Shown one piece after another: positions 26,004 to 34,053 of a DNA stretch of 39,288 nt. The DNA lies in contig NZ_VTDM01000026.1 in assembly GCF_015627105.1 (NCBI RefSeq), positions 1 through 39,288 on the forward strand, read 5' to 3'. Numbering within the stretch: position 1 is the first letter of the stretch; the number at the start of each line of letters is the position of its first letter. This DNA comes from Acinetobacter baretiae. GTDB lineage: Bacteria; Pseudomonadota; Gammaproteobacteria; Pseudomonadales; Moraxellaceae. The notes beneath the pieces are model-generated. The model had not been told where the DNA came from. It ran no database searches and worked only from the letters and a program-made list of their open reading frames with translations. The position numbers and the translations under genes are program-made.

Positions 26004-27161
26004 ATGAAAGTAGTCATTATTGGTGCGGGTATGGCAGGCCTTACCGTGGGTATTGCACTAAAAAAGTTCGGTCATGATGTATCGATTTATGAGCAAACCC
26101 AGCAAATTTTACCTGTAGGCGCAGCAATTTCATTGTGGTCCAATGGTGTGAAGTGCATGAACTATTTGGGTCTAACAGATAAAATTCAACGTATAGGTGG
26201 GCAAATGGATAATCTCGCCTATGTCGATGGGCATACAGGCGATACCCTAACTGCTTTTAGCTTAGATCCTTTAGTTAAAGCAGTGGGTCAAAAACCTTAT
26301 CCTGTATCTCGTGCAGAGTTGCAAAATCTATTGATGGATGAGTTTGGTCGTGAACATATTCATTTAGGCAAACGTATGACGGCACTGTCACAACAGGGTG
26401 ACCATGTCCATGTTGAGTTTGCAGATGGCACTCAACTACAAACACCTTTATTGATTGGTGCAGATGGCACGCATTCGATGACTCGCGCTTATGTGCTTGG
26501 AGAAAAAGTGAATCGTCGCTATGCAGGCTATGTCAACTGGAATGGTTTAGTCGATGCATCAAGCGATGTAGCACCTTTAAATCAATGGACAACATTTGTA
26601 GGAGATGGAAAAAGAGTATCGGTTATGCCTGTTGCTGATCATCGCTTTTACTTTTTCTTTGATGTTCCATTGCCGATAGGTTTAGAAAATGATCGTACAA
26701 ATTATCAAGAAAATTTAAAAGACTACTTTCAAGGATGGTGTCCTCAAGTACAGCATTTGATTGATCATATTGATGCAACGACCACAAATCGTGTTGAAAT
26801 TCATGATATTGAACCATTTTTAACATTTTATAAGGGGTCAGTAGTGATTTTAGGTGATGCAGCACACAGTACAACCCCAGATATTGGTCAAGGTGGCTGT
26901 CAGGCAATGGAAGATGCGATTTATTTAGCACGAGCATTACAAGTGAATACATTGGGCTTAGAAGATGCTTTGGAGCGTTATCAAAATAAGCGCAATGAAC
27001 GTACTAAAACCATGGTATTACGCGCACGTAAGCGCTCTGAAGTCACTCATATGCACGATCCAATCGTCACACAACAATGGTATGAGTCACTCAAAAAAGA
27101 AGAAGGTCCGCATATTATGCAAGGGATTATTAATAATATTGTGGGCAATGTTTTAGATTAA
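26004..27161 (+). CDS. hpxO: FAD-dependent urate hydroxylase
   Basis: A 385-residue flavoprotein monooxygenase that converts urate to 5-hydroxyisourate with NADH and oxygen, replacing classical uricase. The N-terminal dinucleotide fold is [20 protein letters not shown]. The second FAD motif is [20 protein letters not shown]. Residues known to handle urate in Klebsiella HpxO, R204 and Y216, fall exactly at those numbers here ([21 protein letters not shown]) if translation begins at ATG 26004. That, and the GGAA site before it, made me prefer this start to ATG 25992. It is the committing step of the island; the UraH and UraD products act next. Confidence 0.94.
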   Translation: MKVVIIGAGMAGLTVGIALKKFGHDVSIYEQTQQILPVGAAISLWSNGVKCMNYLGLTDKIQRIGGQMDNLAYVDGHTGDTLTAFSLDPLVKAVGQKPYPVSRAELQNLLMDEFGREHIHLGKRMTALSQQGDHVHVEFADGTQLQTPLLIGADGTHSMTRAYVLGEKVNRRYAGYVNWNGLVDASSDVAPLNQWTTFVGDGKRVSVMPVADHRFYFFFDVPLPIGLENDRTNYQENLKDYFQGWCPQVQHLIDHIDATTTNRVEIHDIEPFLTFYKGSVVILGDAAHSTTPDIGQGGCQAMEDAIYLARALQVNTLGLEDALERYQNKRNERTKTMVLRARKRSEVTHMHDPIVTQQWYESLKKEEGPHIMQGIINNIVGNVLD

Positions 27162-27170
27162 ATTAAACAG

Positions 27171-27196
27171 CTTGGGGTAGATAGATTTACCCCAAG
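27171..27196. terminator. Shared hairpin between convergent hpxO and the Tsx-like gene
   Basis: Perfect 9-bp arms (27171-27179 and 27188-27196, CTTGGGGTA) with an 8-nt loop lie in the 47 bp between the two convergent stops. It can serve as a terminator in both directions. Confidence 0.65.
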
Positions 27197-27208
27197 ACTG
27201 ATGCAAAA

Positions 27209-28081
27209 TTAGAAGTTATAGTCTACACGGATCATTGGTGTACTTGCAGTTGCCCCTTTATTTCCTGTCGTTGGGTTACCAAATTTATTATGCCAATATT
27301 GGTATTCAAAGCCTGCACGGAAAGTTTTATCATTTTTGCCCCAAAGTGAAGTCAAATCATACATGACACGGGCATCAATATTGGTTTCAGCCGCAGTTTT
27401 GCCACCAAACTCATTTTTTCCTTTAGAGTCGATCCACAGTGCAAAACCTTCAAAAGACAGCGGTGTTTTACCGATTGGCATGCCCCAGCTTAATTGAAAT
27501 GCAGCGTGTGGATCATAGTTATAACGCTTATTAACGGCAGAAGGTTTATTGCTTTCGAAAAACACCAATGCACTTAAACTTAAAAAGCCAGGTACATCAA
27601 AGTTGATGGTTGGTCCAACCACCCACATTTGTTTTTTAGACCCGTAGCCGTCATTTTTTGTATTCCAGTCAAGACCTGCTGTGAGGGCATATCCTTGAAT
27701 GCCTTGAGATGACAAATCAGTTTTAAATACTTTTCCAATATCAATGTTATTACGATAAACCAAGTAGGCTTCTTGCGTTCCTTTACCACCAGCTTGGGTT
27801 GTATTTGGTTCAGATGACGACTGTAAAAAATCTACATTTAAAAAATTGGTACCATAAGCATAGCCACTAGCATGCGTAAATGAATAAATTTGCTTTTTAA
27901 TATCTGTTCGAGACCCATCATTATTATTTTTATACGGTTCAGCGAAATCTGTTCCATAACGCCAACCCAAAGAGTTATTGCTCCACGTCAAAGCAGATGC
28001 AGACGTAGAGAACAAAAAAGACGATAACAGTGCGATGGCAACTGCTGATTTTTTATCGTTAGATTGGTGTTTGAATCGCAT
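27209..28081 (-). CDS. Outer-membrane channel, Tsx/OmpK-like (nucleoside-specific channel family)
   Basis: A 290-residue outer-membrane beta-barrel. The signal peptide has a hydrophobic core AIALLSSFLFSTSASA, with cleavage expected near residue 30. Mature sequence begins LTWSNNSLGWRYGTDFAEPY, typical of the channel-forming Tsx/OmpK family, and alternates amphipathic strands to the terminal Phe of RVDYNF. Tsx admits nucleosides in E. coli. Here the gene sits inside the urate-degradation island, so uptake of urate, allantoin or purine nucleosides is a reasonable inference. A G-rich site precedes the ATG. A 19-bp palindrome lies upstream. Confidence 0.75.
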   Translation of the reverse strand: MRFKHQSNDKKSAVAIALLSSFLFSTSASALTWSNNSLGWRYGTDFAEPYKNNNDGSRTDIKKQIYSFTHASGYAYGTNFLNVDFLQSSSEPNTTQAGGKGTQEAYLVYRNNIDIGKVFKTDLSSQGIQGYALTAGLDWNTKNDGYGSKKQMWVVGPTINFDVPGFLSLSALVFFESNKPSAVNKRYNYDPHAAFQLSWGMPIGKTPLSFEGFALWIDSKGKNEFGGKTAAETNIDARVMYDLTSLWGKNDKTFRAGFEYQYWHNKFGNPTTGNKGATASTPMIRVDYNF

Positions 28082-28164
28082 AGAGCGCCCCCAAATAGTC
28101 TGAGATTGACTGAGTAAAAGAGTGGATCAAGATATTTCATATCAAAGTGATAAAAAATACGAGA

Positions 28165-28183
28165 TAAGCCATGTCATGGCTTA
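28165..28183. promoter_or_regulatory. 19-bp palindrome between the Tsx-like gene and uraH
   Basis: TAAGCCATG-T-CATGGCTTA is perfectly symmetrical. It lies 84 bp upstream of the Tsx-like start and 108 bp downstream of the uraH stop on the minus strand. As DNA it suits a dimeric repressor or activator. As RNA it would be a short hairpin followed, eight bases on, by a T-run on the minus strand, so a terminator for puuE-uraD-uraH is the alternative. Confidence 0.4.
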
Positions 28184-28290
28184 CCTAGCAAAAAATGAAC
28201 CACACTTTATAAAATTTATTAAAAAAAATAAACAAAAAATAATTATTTATATAAAAACTTTTATTATGAGCCACTTATGTTTTGTTTGTG

Positions 28291-28620
28291 TTAACTACCT
28301 CGATAGGTTGAGTAAGCGTATGGACTCATGAGTAATGGAATATGATAGTGCTCATTCAGATTGGCAATATAAAACTGCAAACATACTTTTGGAAAAAACG
28401 TGTCTTGTTGTCGTGCTTGAAAGTACGGCAAGATGTCATATTCAAGTTGATATGCTCCTGTGGTCAATACATGCTTGGTGGTGACAAAATCCTTTAACCG
28501 ACCATCTGCATCTGTATGGCCTTGTCCAATTAATGTATGTGTGTGGGCATCAAATAATTTAACATGCACACCACTGGCGGGTTTTCCACAGCTGGTGTCT
28601 AAAATATGAGTACTAATCAT
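28291..28620 (-). CDS. uraH: 5-hydroxyisourate hydrolase
   Basis: A 109-residue transthyretin-related protein that opens 5-hydroxyisourate to OHCU. The full family signature is present: H5 in MISTHILDTSCGKPASGV, R41 in DADGRLKDF, the central His pair in NEHYHIPLLMSPYAYSTY, and the diagnostic C-terminal YRGS. These are the residues that distinguish the enzyme from transthyretin. Its ATG overlaps the uraD stop by 4 bp (ATGA), so the two act as a coupled pair. Confidence 0.95.
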   Translation of the reverse strand: MISTHILDTSCGKPASGVHVKLFDAHTHTLIGQGHTDADGRLKDFVTTKHVLTTGAYQLEYDILPYFQARQQDTFFPKVCLQFYIANLNEHYHIPLLMSPYAYSTYRGS

Positions 28621-29120
28621 GGGTCAATTCCTTGATCTAAGCGATGTAGTGCAATCAACGCGAGTTGTTGTTTTACAACCTGTTGTTCAGTATGTATGTC
28701 GTGATGTAAACGGCTATGAAGCTGTTTGAGCACCTCTTGGCTCGACAAACCTACGGCTTTAATTAAAAAAATAAAACCGAACTTTGCTTCATATGCCATA
28801 TTGCCTTGCAACAATGCCTGTTGTGTATCTTGATCTTGAGAGATCTTCGCTTGTTCGGTATTTGAGTATTTTTGCTCTTGGACAGACAGTTGTGACGTTG
28901 AAGGTTTTTCACCAATTCGAGGATGTTTACTCAGTGCAGATGCGATGTCCGCCCATGACCAAGTTTGGGTTTGCTGTGTGGCACAGCTTAAAAGTTCACT
29001 TTTAGACTTAAATGGGCGCTGTTGCTCAATATGTGTGACCCATGAATCAATGTTCACACAATGTTTTAACAGTGATGTCGCATCGGGTAATGGTACTTGG
29101 TTGAATTGATTGAGCTGCAT
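28617..29120 (-). CDS. uraD: OHCU decarboxylase
   Basis: A 167-residue enzyme that decarboxylates 2-oxo-4-hydroxy-4-carboxy-5-ureidoimidazoline to S-allantoin. The catalytic H66 is in SKHPRIGEKP, and the second family block is YEAKFGFIFLIKAVGLSSQE. Length is normal for the stand-alone bacterial form. It is transcribed after puuE (38-bp gap) and overlaps uraH. Confidence 0.95.
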   Translation of the reverse strand: MQLNQFNQVPLPDATSLLKHCVNIDSWVTHIEQQRPFKSKSELLSCATQQTQTWSWADIASALSKHPRIGEKPSTSQLSVQEQKYSNTEQAKISQDQDTQQALLQGNMAYEAKFGFIFLIKAVGLSSQEVLKQLHSRLHHDIHTEQQVVKQQLALIALHRLDQGIDP

Positions 29121-29158
29121 AAAAATCTCAAAATAATTAAAATAGTGTGGCGAAAAAA

Positions 29159-30121
29159 TTAAGTTTGGCGATATTGGCTATACCAATGATCGGCAATGTC
29201 ATTACGACGACAAACCCATACATGTTCATGCTGTTGAACGTAGTCTAAAAAACGCTGTAATGCACGAAAACGACCCGGTCGACCTAAAATACGACAATGC
29301 ATACCAATCGACATCATTTTGGGTTCGGTTTCACCTTCTGCATACAACACATCAAAAGCATCTTTTAAATATTGATAAAATTGCTCGCCACTATTGAAAC
29401 CACCGGGTGAACAAAATTTCATGTCGTTGCTTTCGAGGGTATATGGAATAATTAAATGTGGGCGGGTTTGTTGGTCTGTGGTGAGTGATGTCCAAAAGGG
29501 TAAATCATCACCATAGTAATCACAGTCGTATTTAATTTGTGGAAACTCAGCCAACAATTTACGTGTATTTGGGCTATCTCTACCGGTATACCAACCCATA
29601 GGTGTTTGACCAAATAAGGTTTCAATCACACTAATGGCTTGATCCATATATTGGCGTTCTAATGCAATATCCATATCTTGATAGTGAATCCAACGTTGGC
29701 CGTGAGACACAATGTCGTAGTTGCTGTTTTGGATCGCTTCAACAATGTAGGGATTACGTGCCAATGCCATACCTACACCAAAAATCGTCATGGGAAGTTG
29801 ACGTTTTTTAAATTCATGGTGAATACGCCAAAATCCTGCACGTGAGCCGTATTCATACATAGAGTCCATAGACATATGTTTGTCAGGAAAGCTCGATGCA
29901 CCAATAATGTCAGACAAAAATTGTTCTGAGCCTAGATCGCCATGTTCGACATGGTTTTCACTGCCTTCTTCGTAGTTCAGTACAAATTGTACCGCTACAC
30001 GTGCTTGATTAGGCCAAGAAATCTTTGGGTTTTCACCATGATAGCCAATCAAATCACGGCTATAAGGTGTGGTACGAATATGATCAATTAAGTCTTGACC
30101 ACGCAGATATGAAGTTGTCAA
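29159..30121 (-). CDS. puuE: Allantoinase, PuuE type
   Basis: A 320-residue polysaccharide-deacetylase-superfamily allantoinase that hydrolyses allantoin to allantoate; it is unrelated to the metal-dependent AllB class. Family blocks are YSRDLIGYHGENPKISWPNQ, VQFVLNYEEGSENHVEHGD, MDSMYEYGSRAGFWRIHHEF, DIVSHGQRWIHYQ and MGWYTGRDSPNTRKLL, with PGRFRALQRFLDYV near the end. The longest frame begins at ATG 30163 without a ribosome binding site; TTG 30121 follows AAGGA at ideal spacing and gives a more family-like N-terminus, so I chose it. It is the first gene of puuE-uraD-uraH. Confidence 0.92.
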   Translation of the reverse strand: MTTSYLRGQDLIDHIRTTPYSRDLIGYHGENPKISWPNQARVAVQFVLNYEEGSENHVEHGDLGSEQFLSDIIGASSFPDKHMSMDSMYEYGSRAGFWRIHHEFKKRQLPMTIFGVGMALARNPYIVEAIQNSNYDIVSHGQRWIHYQDMDIALERQYMDQAISVIETLFGQTPMGWYTGRDSPNTRKLLAEFPQIKYDCDYYGDDLPFWTSLTTDQQTRPHLIIPYTLESNDMKFCSPGGFNSGEQFYQYLKDAFDVLYAEGETEPKMMSIGMHCRILGRPGRFRALQRFLDYVQQHEHVWVCRRNDIADHWYSQYRQT

Positions 30122-30333
30122 TTTGTTATCCTTTTGATAAGTTTTTTTAAAATCTACTTGCATATTTTTAAAGTTAGATCATATTAAAAGTACAAGGACA
30201 CTTTAAAGGCAAGAGAAACTTTCGTTTTAAAGACCAATACTGTTATACCGATTTTGGTTAATCTTGTGAATAAAGACAGGTGCAATAAAGGGATGTATTT
30301 TTGCACCACATCAGCGAAAAGCGAGGATAATGT

Positions 30334-30687
30334 ATGAATATTGAAATCCGCACCGATAAAAATATTAAAAGTAGTGAGCGTTTAATCAGTTATGTACAAA
30401 CTGAAATTAGTGACAAATTTCAGCGTCATGGCGAGAAAATAACCCATTTCTCTGTACATTTAAGTGATGAAAATGCGGCCAAAGGCGGAGATAACGACTT
30501 ACGCTGTATGATTGAAGCACGTCCTGCGGGTCTAAAACCTGTTGCTGTGTCACACAAAGCGGCAAGCATTGACAATGCGATTCATGGTGCAGTTGAGCGC
30601 CTGAAACATAGCCTTGAACATTTGTTTGAAAAACAAAAAAAACCACGTGATCAAAAACCTTTAGATGTGGCACCTGAGCCTCTATAG
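30334..30687 (+). CDS. S30AE-family ribosome hibernation factor (HPF/RaiA-like)
   Basis: A 117-residue S30AE-domain protein, expected to bind the 30S decoding centre and inactivate or protect ribosomes in stationary phase. The fold is visible as MNIEIRTDKNIKSSERLISY, ITHFSVHLSDENAAKGG and IEARPAGLKPVAVSHKAASI, ending in a helical, Lys-rich tail. It is not beside rpoN, where the standard hpf gene of gammaproteobacteria lies, so it may be a second copy. GAGG precedes the ATG, and a strong terminator follows. Confidence 0.8.
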   Translation: MNIEIRTDKNIKSSERLISYVQTEISDKFQRHGEKITHFSVHLSDENAAKGGDNDLRCMIEARPAGLKPVAVSHKAASIDNAIHGAVERLKHSLEHLFEKQKKPRDQKPLDVAPEPL

Positions 30688-30704
30688 TTGTATTTTTATA
30701 TGCA

Positions 30705-30740
30705 CGACAAAAAAGCACCGAAAAAGGTGCTTTTTTGTCG
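30705..30740. terminator. Strong bidirectional terminator
   Basis: Perfect 15-bp arms (30705-30719 and 30726-30740) with a 6-nt A-rich loop. The stem has an AAAAAA tract on one side and TTTTTT on the other, the classic form of a rho-independent terminator working on both strands. It ends the S30AE gene. Confidence 0.92.
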
Positions 30741-30792
30741 TTTAGTGTAGGCTTTCTTGTTACACTAAAAAAAATATTATATGGGCGTAAAG

Positions 30793-31338
30793 ATGCTAAC
30801 TGCACAACAGCAAGAGTTTATTGAAGCCATTGAAGCTTTAGATATAAAAACCATACAGCAATCTTTGGCGCAAGGATTAGATGTAAACTTTATTGCGCCT
30901 GAAAAAGGACTTCCTATTTCTATCGTGTGTGATGGGATTTTTGACTGGTGGGAAGTGGTATCTACGGCATATACAGAAGGGACACCATTCACAGAACAAC
31001 AAAAACAGCAAAAACTACAGATTCATTTAGATATTTTAGATGCATTGATTGCTGCAGGTGCCAATGTTCATTTATGGGATGCTGAAGAGTTTTATGGCCC
31101 GCTTTGGGACTGCTCAAGTGCAGCTTGTGTGCCTGCGGTACAACGACTATTAAATCTAAACGTGAATCCAAATACCAAAGATGATGAAGATCTCACTATT
31201 TTATCTTCGGTGAGTCAATTATTTTTTGACTGCGATTATGATGACATCGATTGGTCAGAAGCTTTACCAGAAGAGCAACAAACATTGCAACTATTGCGTG
31301 AGCATGGTGCAAAAATGTCTAAAGAACTCAGCGTTTAA
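30793..31338 (+). CDS. Ankyrin-repeat-like protein
   Basis: A 181-residue soluble, acidic protein. Repeat-like units can be seen in IEALDIKTIQQSLAQGLDVN, LDALIAAGANVHLWD and VPAVQRLLNLNVNPNTKDDE, and the end LLREHGAKMS is another. Each has the ankyrin helix-turn pattern with terminal GxxVN or GANVH. The insert between the first and second units is long. It has no signal peptide. Function is unknown; ankyrin proteins mediate protein contacts. ATG 30781 is also in frame; 30793 looks slightly better, but neither has a strong ribosome binding site. The outer-membrane gene follows 14 bp later. Confidence 0.65.
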   Translation: MLTAQQQEFIEAIEALDIKTIQQSLAQGLDVNFIAPEKGLPISIVCDGIFDWWEVVSTAYTEGTPFTEQQKQQKLQIHLDILDALIAAGANVHLWDAEEFYGPLWDCSSAACVPAVQRLLNLNVNPNTKDDEDLTILSSVSQLFFDCDYDDIDWSEALPEEQQTLQLLREHGAKMSKELSV

Positions 31339-31352
31339 ATATGGGTATTGTA

Positions 31353-32120
31353 ATGAAAAAAACCTTTAAAATGACAGTGATCTGTTCAATGTTACTGAGC
31401 GCGCATGCGTTTGCCGATGATTTTTCTTTTGACCGTCCAGGTACAGGGTTTGGTACAAGTATTACTCCTGTAGGACATGTTGCATGGGAACAAAGTCTAC
31501 CTACAGTTAAATATACGCCACCAAGTATTAATAACGATTTACAAAATACGGTGTCAATTCAAGGTGATATGGAGTTTCGTACAGGCTTAACCAAAAATAC
31601 GGAACTACAACTTGGTTTTGGCGGTCCAGGATGGATTAAAACCACAACTCAAGGTCACAGCGTGAAAGAAAATGGGCTAGGCGATGTGAGTGTTGGGATT
31701 AAACATGCTGTTGATTTAAATGATGAACGCATGACGATGGCGTTGTTGGGTCAAATTATTGTGGCCACAGGCAATGATCAATTTACAGCAGAAGATAATA
31801 TTTATGCATTAGCATCAAGTGTACAGTATGTGCAAAATGATATTCTAACCACAGGAATCACGATGCGTTATGAAATGCAAAATCGTGATTTTGCTGTAAC
31901 TGCTGTGCCAACATTGAGCTATCGTTTATCAAAAAAATGGTCCGGCTATTCTGAGTTTGTCTTTCGTAAGCAAGAAAGCCAAGCCAATCAAACCTCGTTG
32001 GCTACAGGGTTAATTTATGCGGTGAATGCTCGCATGCAGTTAGATGCCAGTGTTGGCATGGGTTTAGGTGGAGATGTTCCTGATTACACTGGTGGTTTAG
32101 GTGTATCATTCTTATTTTAA
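31353..32120 (+). CDS. Outer-membrane beta-barrel protein, phenol-degradation MetA-like (transporter family)
   Basis: A 255-residue exported protein. The signal peptide MKKTFKMTVICSMLLSAHAFA is cleaved before DDFSFDRPG. The mature part has alternating strands (ELQLGFGGPGWIKTT, GDVSVGIKHAVDL, MTMALLGQIIVATG) and ends in Phe (GLGVSFLF), the pattern of the MetA-pathway/transporter outer-membrane family (Pfam PF13557). Substrate is unknown. ATG 31341 is in frame but would extend the signal peptide unnaturally, so I chose ATG 31353. It lies 30-60 bp before dsbD. Confidence 0.7.
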   Translation: MKKTFKMTVICSMLLSAHAFADDFSFDRPGTGFGTSITPVGHVAWEQSLPTVKYTPPSINNDLQNTVSIQGDMEFRTGLTKNTELQLGFGGPGWIKTTTQGHSVKENGLGDVSVGIKHAVDLNDERMTMALLGQIIVATGNDQFTAEDNIYALASSVQYVQNDILTTGITMRYEMQNRDFAVTAVPTLSYRLSKKWSGYSEFVFRKQESQANQTSLATGLIYAVNARMQLDASVGMGLGGDVPDYTGGLGVSFLF

Positions 32121-32179
32121 ATTCTGCTGACTAAGTATTTGAGTTTCTTATGGTTGTTCTGTGTCGTCAGGTTATAAAC

Positions 32180-33949
32180 ATGTTGTGGGTCATGGCGTTG
32201 GTGATTTTACCTTGCTTAGCGACCATAACAGCACACGCAGAAGAACCATTGCTTCCTGCATCTCAAGCATTTGAGTTTAGTCATGAGGCGGTGGATAACA
32301 ACACCATTGCCTTGGCATGGAAAATTGCACCCAATTATTACTTGTATCAAAATAAAGTGACGGTGCGTGCCAATCACAACGCTGTTCAGCTACTATTTCC
32401 GACAGCAATACAACAACACGACGAAAATTTTGGCACTACATGGGTGTATTTTGATCGACTTGATTTAAAGATCAAGCCTAAGCCCAACACCACATATGAA
32501 GTGTCTTGGCAAGGTTGTGCAAAAGATCGTTTGTGTTATCCACCGCAATATACACAATTTCAAACTGATATTAATGGTTTGGTTTTAGTTCAAAATAATC
32601 AATCTTTACAACGCAGTGTATTTGACCAAGCCCTGAGCCGCCAACAGGAAACATGGCCAACCACTGCTCAACCCACACAACCTATTTCTCAGCCCACCAC
32701 GAGCAATACAGCATCGGATCAGCATTGGGCATCTCGTTTAGAACAACACTCATTGTGGTATGGCTTAAGTTTGTTTTTAGGTCTTGGATTATTGCTTGCA
32801 TTTACGCCGTGTTCTTTACCAATGCTACCTATTGTGAGTTCTTTAGTGATTCGGGAAAAAAAGGGTGCACGTGCGTGGTTGGTTGCAGGGGTGTTTGTGT
32901 TAAGTATGGCAACAGTGTATGCCTTATTGGGGTTAATGGCGTCTTATATTGGTTTAGGGTTTCAACGGTGGCTACAACAACCCATTACGCTGATTGCATT
33001 TAGTACCTTATTTGTTATTTTTGCACTAAATTTATTTGGCTTATTTGAAATCCAATTACCTCGATTTTTGACCACGCGTTTAGATCATTTACAATCGACA
33101 CAACGTGGGGGGTCATATGTGGGTGCCATCGTTATGGGGGCAGTCTCGGCTTTATTGGTTGGGCCATGTATGACAGCACCTCTTGCAGGCGCACTTCTTT
33201 TTATTGCACAAACTCAAAATCAGTGGCACGGTGCGCTTTTGTTGTTTGTACTGGGTTTAGGGATGGGAATTCCTTTACTTTTGGTCAGTATTTTAGGCAG
33301 TAAAATCTTACCTAAAGCTGGGTTGTGGATGAACCAAGTCAAAATTATTTTTGCATTTATTATGCTTGGCTTAGCACTATATTTTTTAAGACCTTTACTT
33401 CAGCCATTTTGGTTGCATGGGTCTATACAGTTATTATATTTGGCGTTTGCAGGTTATGCGATATACGCTATATATCAATATACGTTTAAGCTTAAAGTGT
33501 GTTATGGCATTTTACTATTGGCAGTGGTCGCAGCATTTAGCATGCAACAAATACAGTATCAACAACAATCTCAAGGCATCAGTCATGCTGTGGTGTGGCA
33601 TGTGGCAAACAATGAACAAGAGTTTAATGATTTACTACGCAGTGCACCTCAAAATCAAGCTGTAGTGATCGATGTGTATGCAGATTGGTGTGTGGCATGT
33701 CAACCGATTGAGCATGTAATGTTAAAACAGCCCAATATTCAAAATGCATTACGTCCGTATTATTTGATTAAACTAGACTTGAGTCGATACAACACCTCTC
33801 AGCAAAATATTTTGGATCAATGGCATGTTCTAGGGCCACCAACGTATCTGTTTTTAGACAAAGCGCATCAAGAACGTAGAGATTTACGTTTAACAGGTGA
33901 GTTTGAACAACAAAAATTACAAACACAGCTTGAACAACTGGCTCAATAA
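32180..33949 (+). CDS. dsbD: Thiol:disulfide interchange protein DsbD
   Basis: A 589-residue protein that carries electrons from cytoplasmic thioredoxin across the inner membrane to periplasmic DsbC, DsbG and CcmG. The signal peptide is MLWVMALVILPCLATITAHA. The alpha domain (about 21-140) has C113/C119 in QGCAKDRLCYPP. The eight-helix beta domain (about 190-455) has C211 in FTPCSLPMLP and C330 in VGPCMTAPLAG. The gamma thioredoxin domain has C504/C507 in ADWCVACQ. All six redox cysteines are present. A longer start at ATG 32150 is possible, but 32180 gives a proper signal peptide and has AGG upstream. It complements dsbB in this window. Confidence 0.94.
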   Translation: MLWVMALVILPCLATITAHAEEPLLPASQAFEFSHEAVDNNTIALAWKIAPNYYLYQNKVTVRANHNAVQLLFPTAIQQHDENFGTTWVYFDRLDLKIKPKPNTTYEVSWQGCAKDRLCYPPQYTQFQTDINGLVLVQNNQSLQRSVFDQALSRQQETWPTTAQPTQPISQPTTSNTASDQHWASRLEQHSLWYGLSLFLGLGLLLAFTPCSLPMLPIVSSLVIREKKGARAWLVAGVFVLSMATVYALLGLMASYIGLGFQRWLQQPITLIAFSTLFVIFALNLFGLFEIQLPRFLTTRLDHLQSTQRGGSYVGAIVMGAVSALLVGPCMTAPLAGALLFIAQTQNQWHGALLLFVLGLGMGIPLLLVSILGSKILPKAGLWMNQVKIIFAFIMLGLALYFLRPLLQPFWLHGSIQLLYLAFAGYAIYAIYQYTFKLKVCYGILLLAVVAAFSMQQIQYQQQSQGISHAVVWHVANNEQEFNDLLRSAPQNQAVVIDVYADWCVACQPIEHVMLKQPNIQNALRPYYLIKLDLSRYNTSQQNILDQWHVLGPPTYLFLDKAHQERRDLRLTGEFEQQKLQTQLEQLAQ

Positions 33950-34053
33950 TCAATATTTCTTTGTTTATTATATGTAAATATAGATTCAGTAAAGGTAATG
34001 TCATTTAAGGTGCTTATATTAACTGCATCTTATTTAGTGATGTATCTTTGATC

